A stretch of DNA of 64,000 nucleotides from Paraburkholderia sp. DHOC27 (GTDB taxonomy: Bacteria > Pseudomonadota > Gammaproteobacteria > Burkholderiales > Burkholderiaceae), in contig NZ_QVQV01000006.1 of the NCBI RefSeq assembly GCF_003429005.1, positions 372,001-436,000 of the forward strand, read 5' to 3'. Both the position numbers and the translations under genes were made by a program. Under the pieces are notes generated by a model. It made no database searches, was not told where the DNA came from, and saw nothing but the letters and a program-made list of their open reading frames with translations. This document shows, piece by piece, positions 61,461 through 64,000 of this stretch (position 1 is its first letter; the number at the start of each line of letters is the position of its first letter).

Positions 61461-62641
61461 GAGCGGTTCCTCTTGCGCATCGCCAGTTCGATCAGCCCCA
61501 TGATGCCGTTCGGCAGCAGCAGCGGCACCAGCACGAAGATCAAGCCAAGGAAGAACAGCCAGTACTCAGGGAAATTCGCTGTGAAAAAGCTCTTCGCGCC
61601 GTTCACCGCGAAGGCGCCAATGATCGGTCCGATCAGCGTGCCACGTCCACCCACGGCTACCCAGATCGCCATTTCAATCGAGTTACCCGGCGACATCTCG
61701 CCCGGGTTGATGATGCCCACCTGCGGCACGTACAACGCACCCGCTATCCCGCACAGCACAGCCGACACGGTCCAGATGAACAGCTTGTAGCCGAGCGGGC
61801 TGTAGCCGAGAAACATCAACCGCGTTTCGCCGTCACGCACACCGGTCACGACGCGGCCGAGCTTCGAGGTCACGATGGCACGCGCGCCGAGGAACGCCAG
61901 CACCAGCACCGCAAACGTAATCAGGAATAGCGTGGTGCGAGTGCCTGGATGCGTGATCGGAAAGCCGCCAATCCGCTTGAAATCCGTGAAGCCGTTGTTG
62001 CCGCCAAAGCCGGTTTCGTTGCGGTAGAACAGCAGCATCGCGGCGAACGTCATGGCCTGCGTGATGATCGAGAGATACACGCCTTTCACACGCGAGCGGA
62101 ACGTGAAGAAGCCGAACACCCACGCCACCACAGCCGGCACCAGTACCACCAGCAGCAACGCGTACCAGAGGTGTTGCGTGCCTTCCCAGTACCACGGCAA
62201 CGCGTGCCAGTTGAGGAACACCATGAAGTCGGGCAGGTCGCTTTGATAGACGCCTTCGTGTCCGATCGAGCGCATCAGGTACATGCCAATGGCGTAGCCG
62301 CCCAACGCAAAAAACAACGCATGGCCGAGGCTCAGAATGCCGCAGTAGCCCCACACCAGATCGAGGGCGAGCGCGCCAATCGCGTAGCACATGAACTTGC
62401 CGGTCAGCGTCATCATGTACGCGGACAGATGGAACGCGCTGGTCTCGGGCAAGACGAGCGCCGAGAACGGCACGCCGAGTCCCATCACGATGATCAGTGC
62501 AATCAGCGCCGCCCACGCGCCGCGCGAGAGCAGCGGCGGACGCGGCGGCAAGCCGAGCGCGAAGCCCGATTGCGCGGCGCGCTCCGTCGTCGTGGGAACG
62601 CTCGATGAGGTGACCGATGCCGGAGAGGATGCCGATGTCAT
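61457..62641 (-). CDS. urtC: Urea ABC transporter permease UrtC
   Basis: A 394-residue permease of the LivM type with about ten hydrophobic segments, a Ser/Thr/Pro-rich N-terminus, LGHALFFALGGYAIGMYLM and GIAGALYVPQVGIINPGEMSPG near the C-terminus. The ATG at 62641 falls directly after the urtB stop (TGAGATG), the expected coupling; the frame itself opens at 62674. Confidence 0.93.
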   Translation of the reverse strand: MTSASSPASVTSSSVPTTTERAAQSGFALGLPPRPPLLSRGAWAALIALIIVMGLGVPFSALVLPETSAFHLSAYMMTLTGKFMCYAIGALALDLVWGYCGILSLGHALFFALGGYAIGMYLMRSIGHEGVYQSDLPDFMVFLNWHALPWYWEGTQHLWYALLLVVLVPAVVAWVFGFFTFRSRVKGVYLSIITQAMTFAAMLLFYRNETGFGGNNGFTDFKRIGGFPITHPGTRTTLFLITFAVLVLAFLGARAIVTSKLGRVVTGVRDGETRLMFLGYSPLGYKLFIWTVSAVLCGIAGALYVPQVGIINPGEMSPGNSIEMAIWVAVGGRGTLIGPIIGAFAVNGAKSFFTANFPEYWLFFLGLIFVLVPLLLPNGIMGLIELAMRKRNRS

Positions 62642-62642
62642 C

Positions 62643-64000
<1,358 letters not shown>

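Overview
The window is GC-rich and gene-dense. It reads like a chromosome of a Burkholderiales member, most probably Paraburkholderia or Burkholderia sensu lato. The evidence is the urease/urea-transport gene order, the waaC - Kdo hydroxylase - waaA trio, a PiuC-type iron module and Burkholderia-style intergenic repeats. Genus level is inference; no rRNA or tRNA gene is present to confirm it.

Bases 1-43352 form one large Wzx/Wzy-type exopolysaccharide locus built from many short transcription units in alternating directions. It opens with the 3' end of a WbaP-type priming glycosyltransferase and ends with a phosphomannomutase/phosphoglucomutase. It holds sugar-nucleotide genes (galU, rfbB, rfbC, glf, galE, manB), about eight glycosyltransferases, two Wzx-like flippases, one Wzy-like polymerase, two secreted glycoside hydrolases, three membrane acyltransferases, a sialate-O-acetylesterase-like lipoprotein and a CelD/FemAB-type N-acyltransferase. 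Export genes (wza/wzb/wzc) are not seen and may lie to the left. Three guests stand out. One is a compact unit (5534-9829) of a polyprenyl-phosphate glycosyltransferase, a GMC oxidoreductase, an extended SDR and a GtrA protein, next to a GT-C-type membrane glycosyltransferase; this looks like a lipid-linked sugar remodelling pathway. The second is an orphan aminoacyl-tRNA-synthetase-like amino acid:carrier-protein ligase (2369-3382). The third is a GGDEF-EAL signalling protein translated together with a heme-oxygenase-like (HDO/TenA-fold) putative diiron protein (22602-25769).

Bases 43353-47800 hold an iron-uptake unit: a Fur-box-like site, a TonB-dependent siderophore receptor, a PiuC-type dioxygenase and a PepSY-type membrane protein. 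Bases 47807-51079 carry LPS inner-core genes (waaC, a Kdo 3-hydroxylase gene, waaA). A Fic/Doc-fold protein that lacks the usual motif histidine follows.

Bases 51970-64000 are nitrogen genes on the minus strand. In transcription order they are urtB (cut by the window edge), urtC, urtD, urtE, ureD, an amino-acid-type ABC binding protein, ureA, ureB, ureC, ureE (with a very long His-rich tail), ureF and ureG. A repeat island of about 800 bp separates urtD from urtE. Several intergenic regions across the window carry short tandem repeats with 10-15 bp units.
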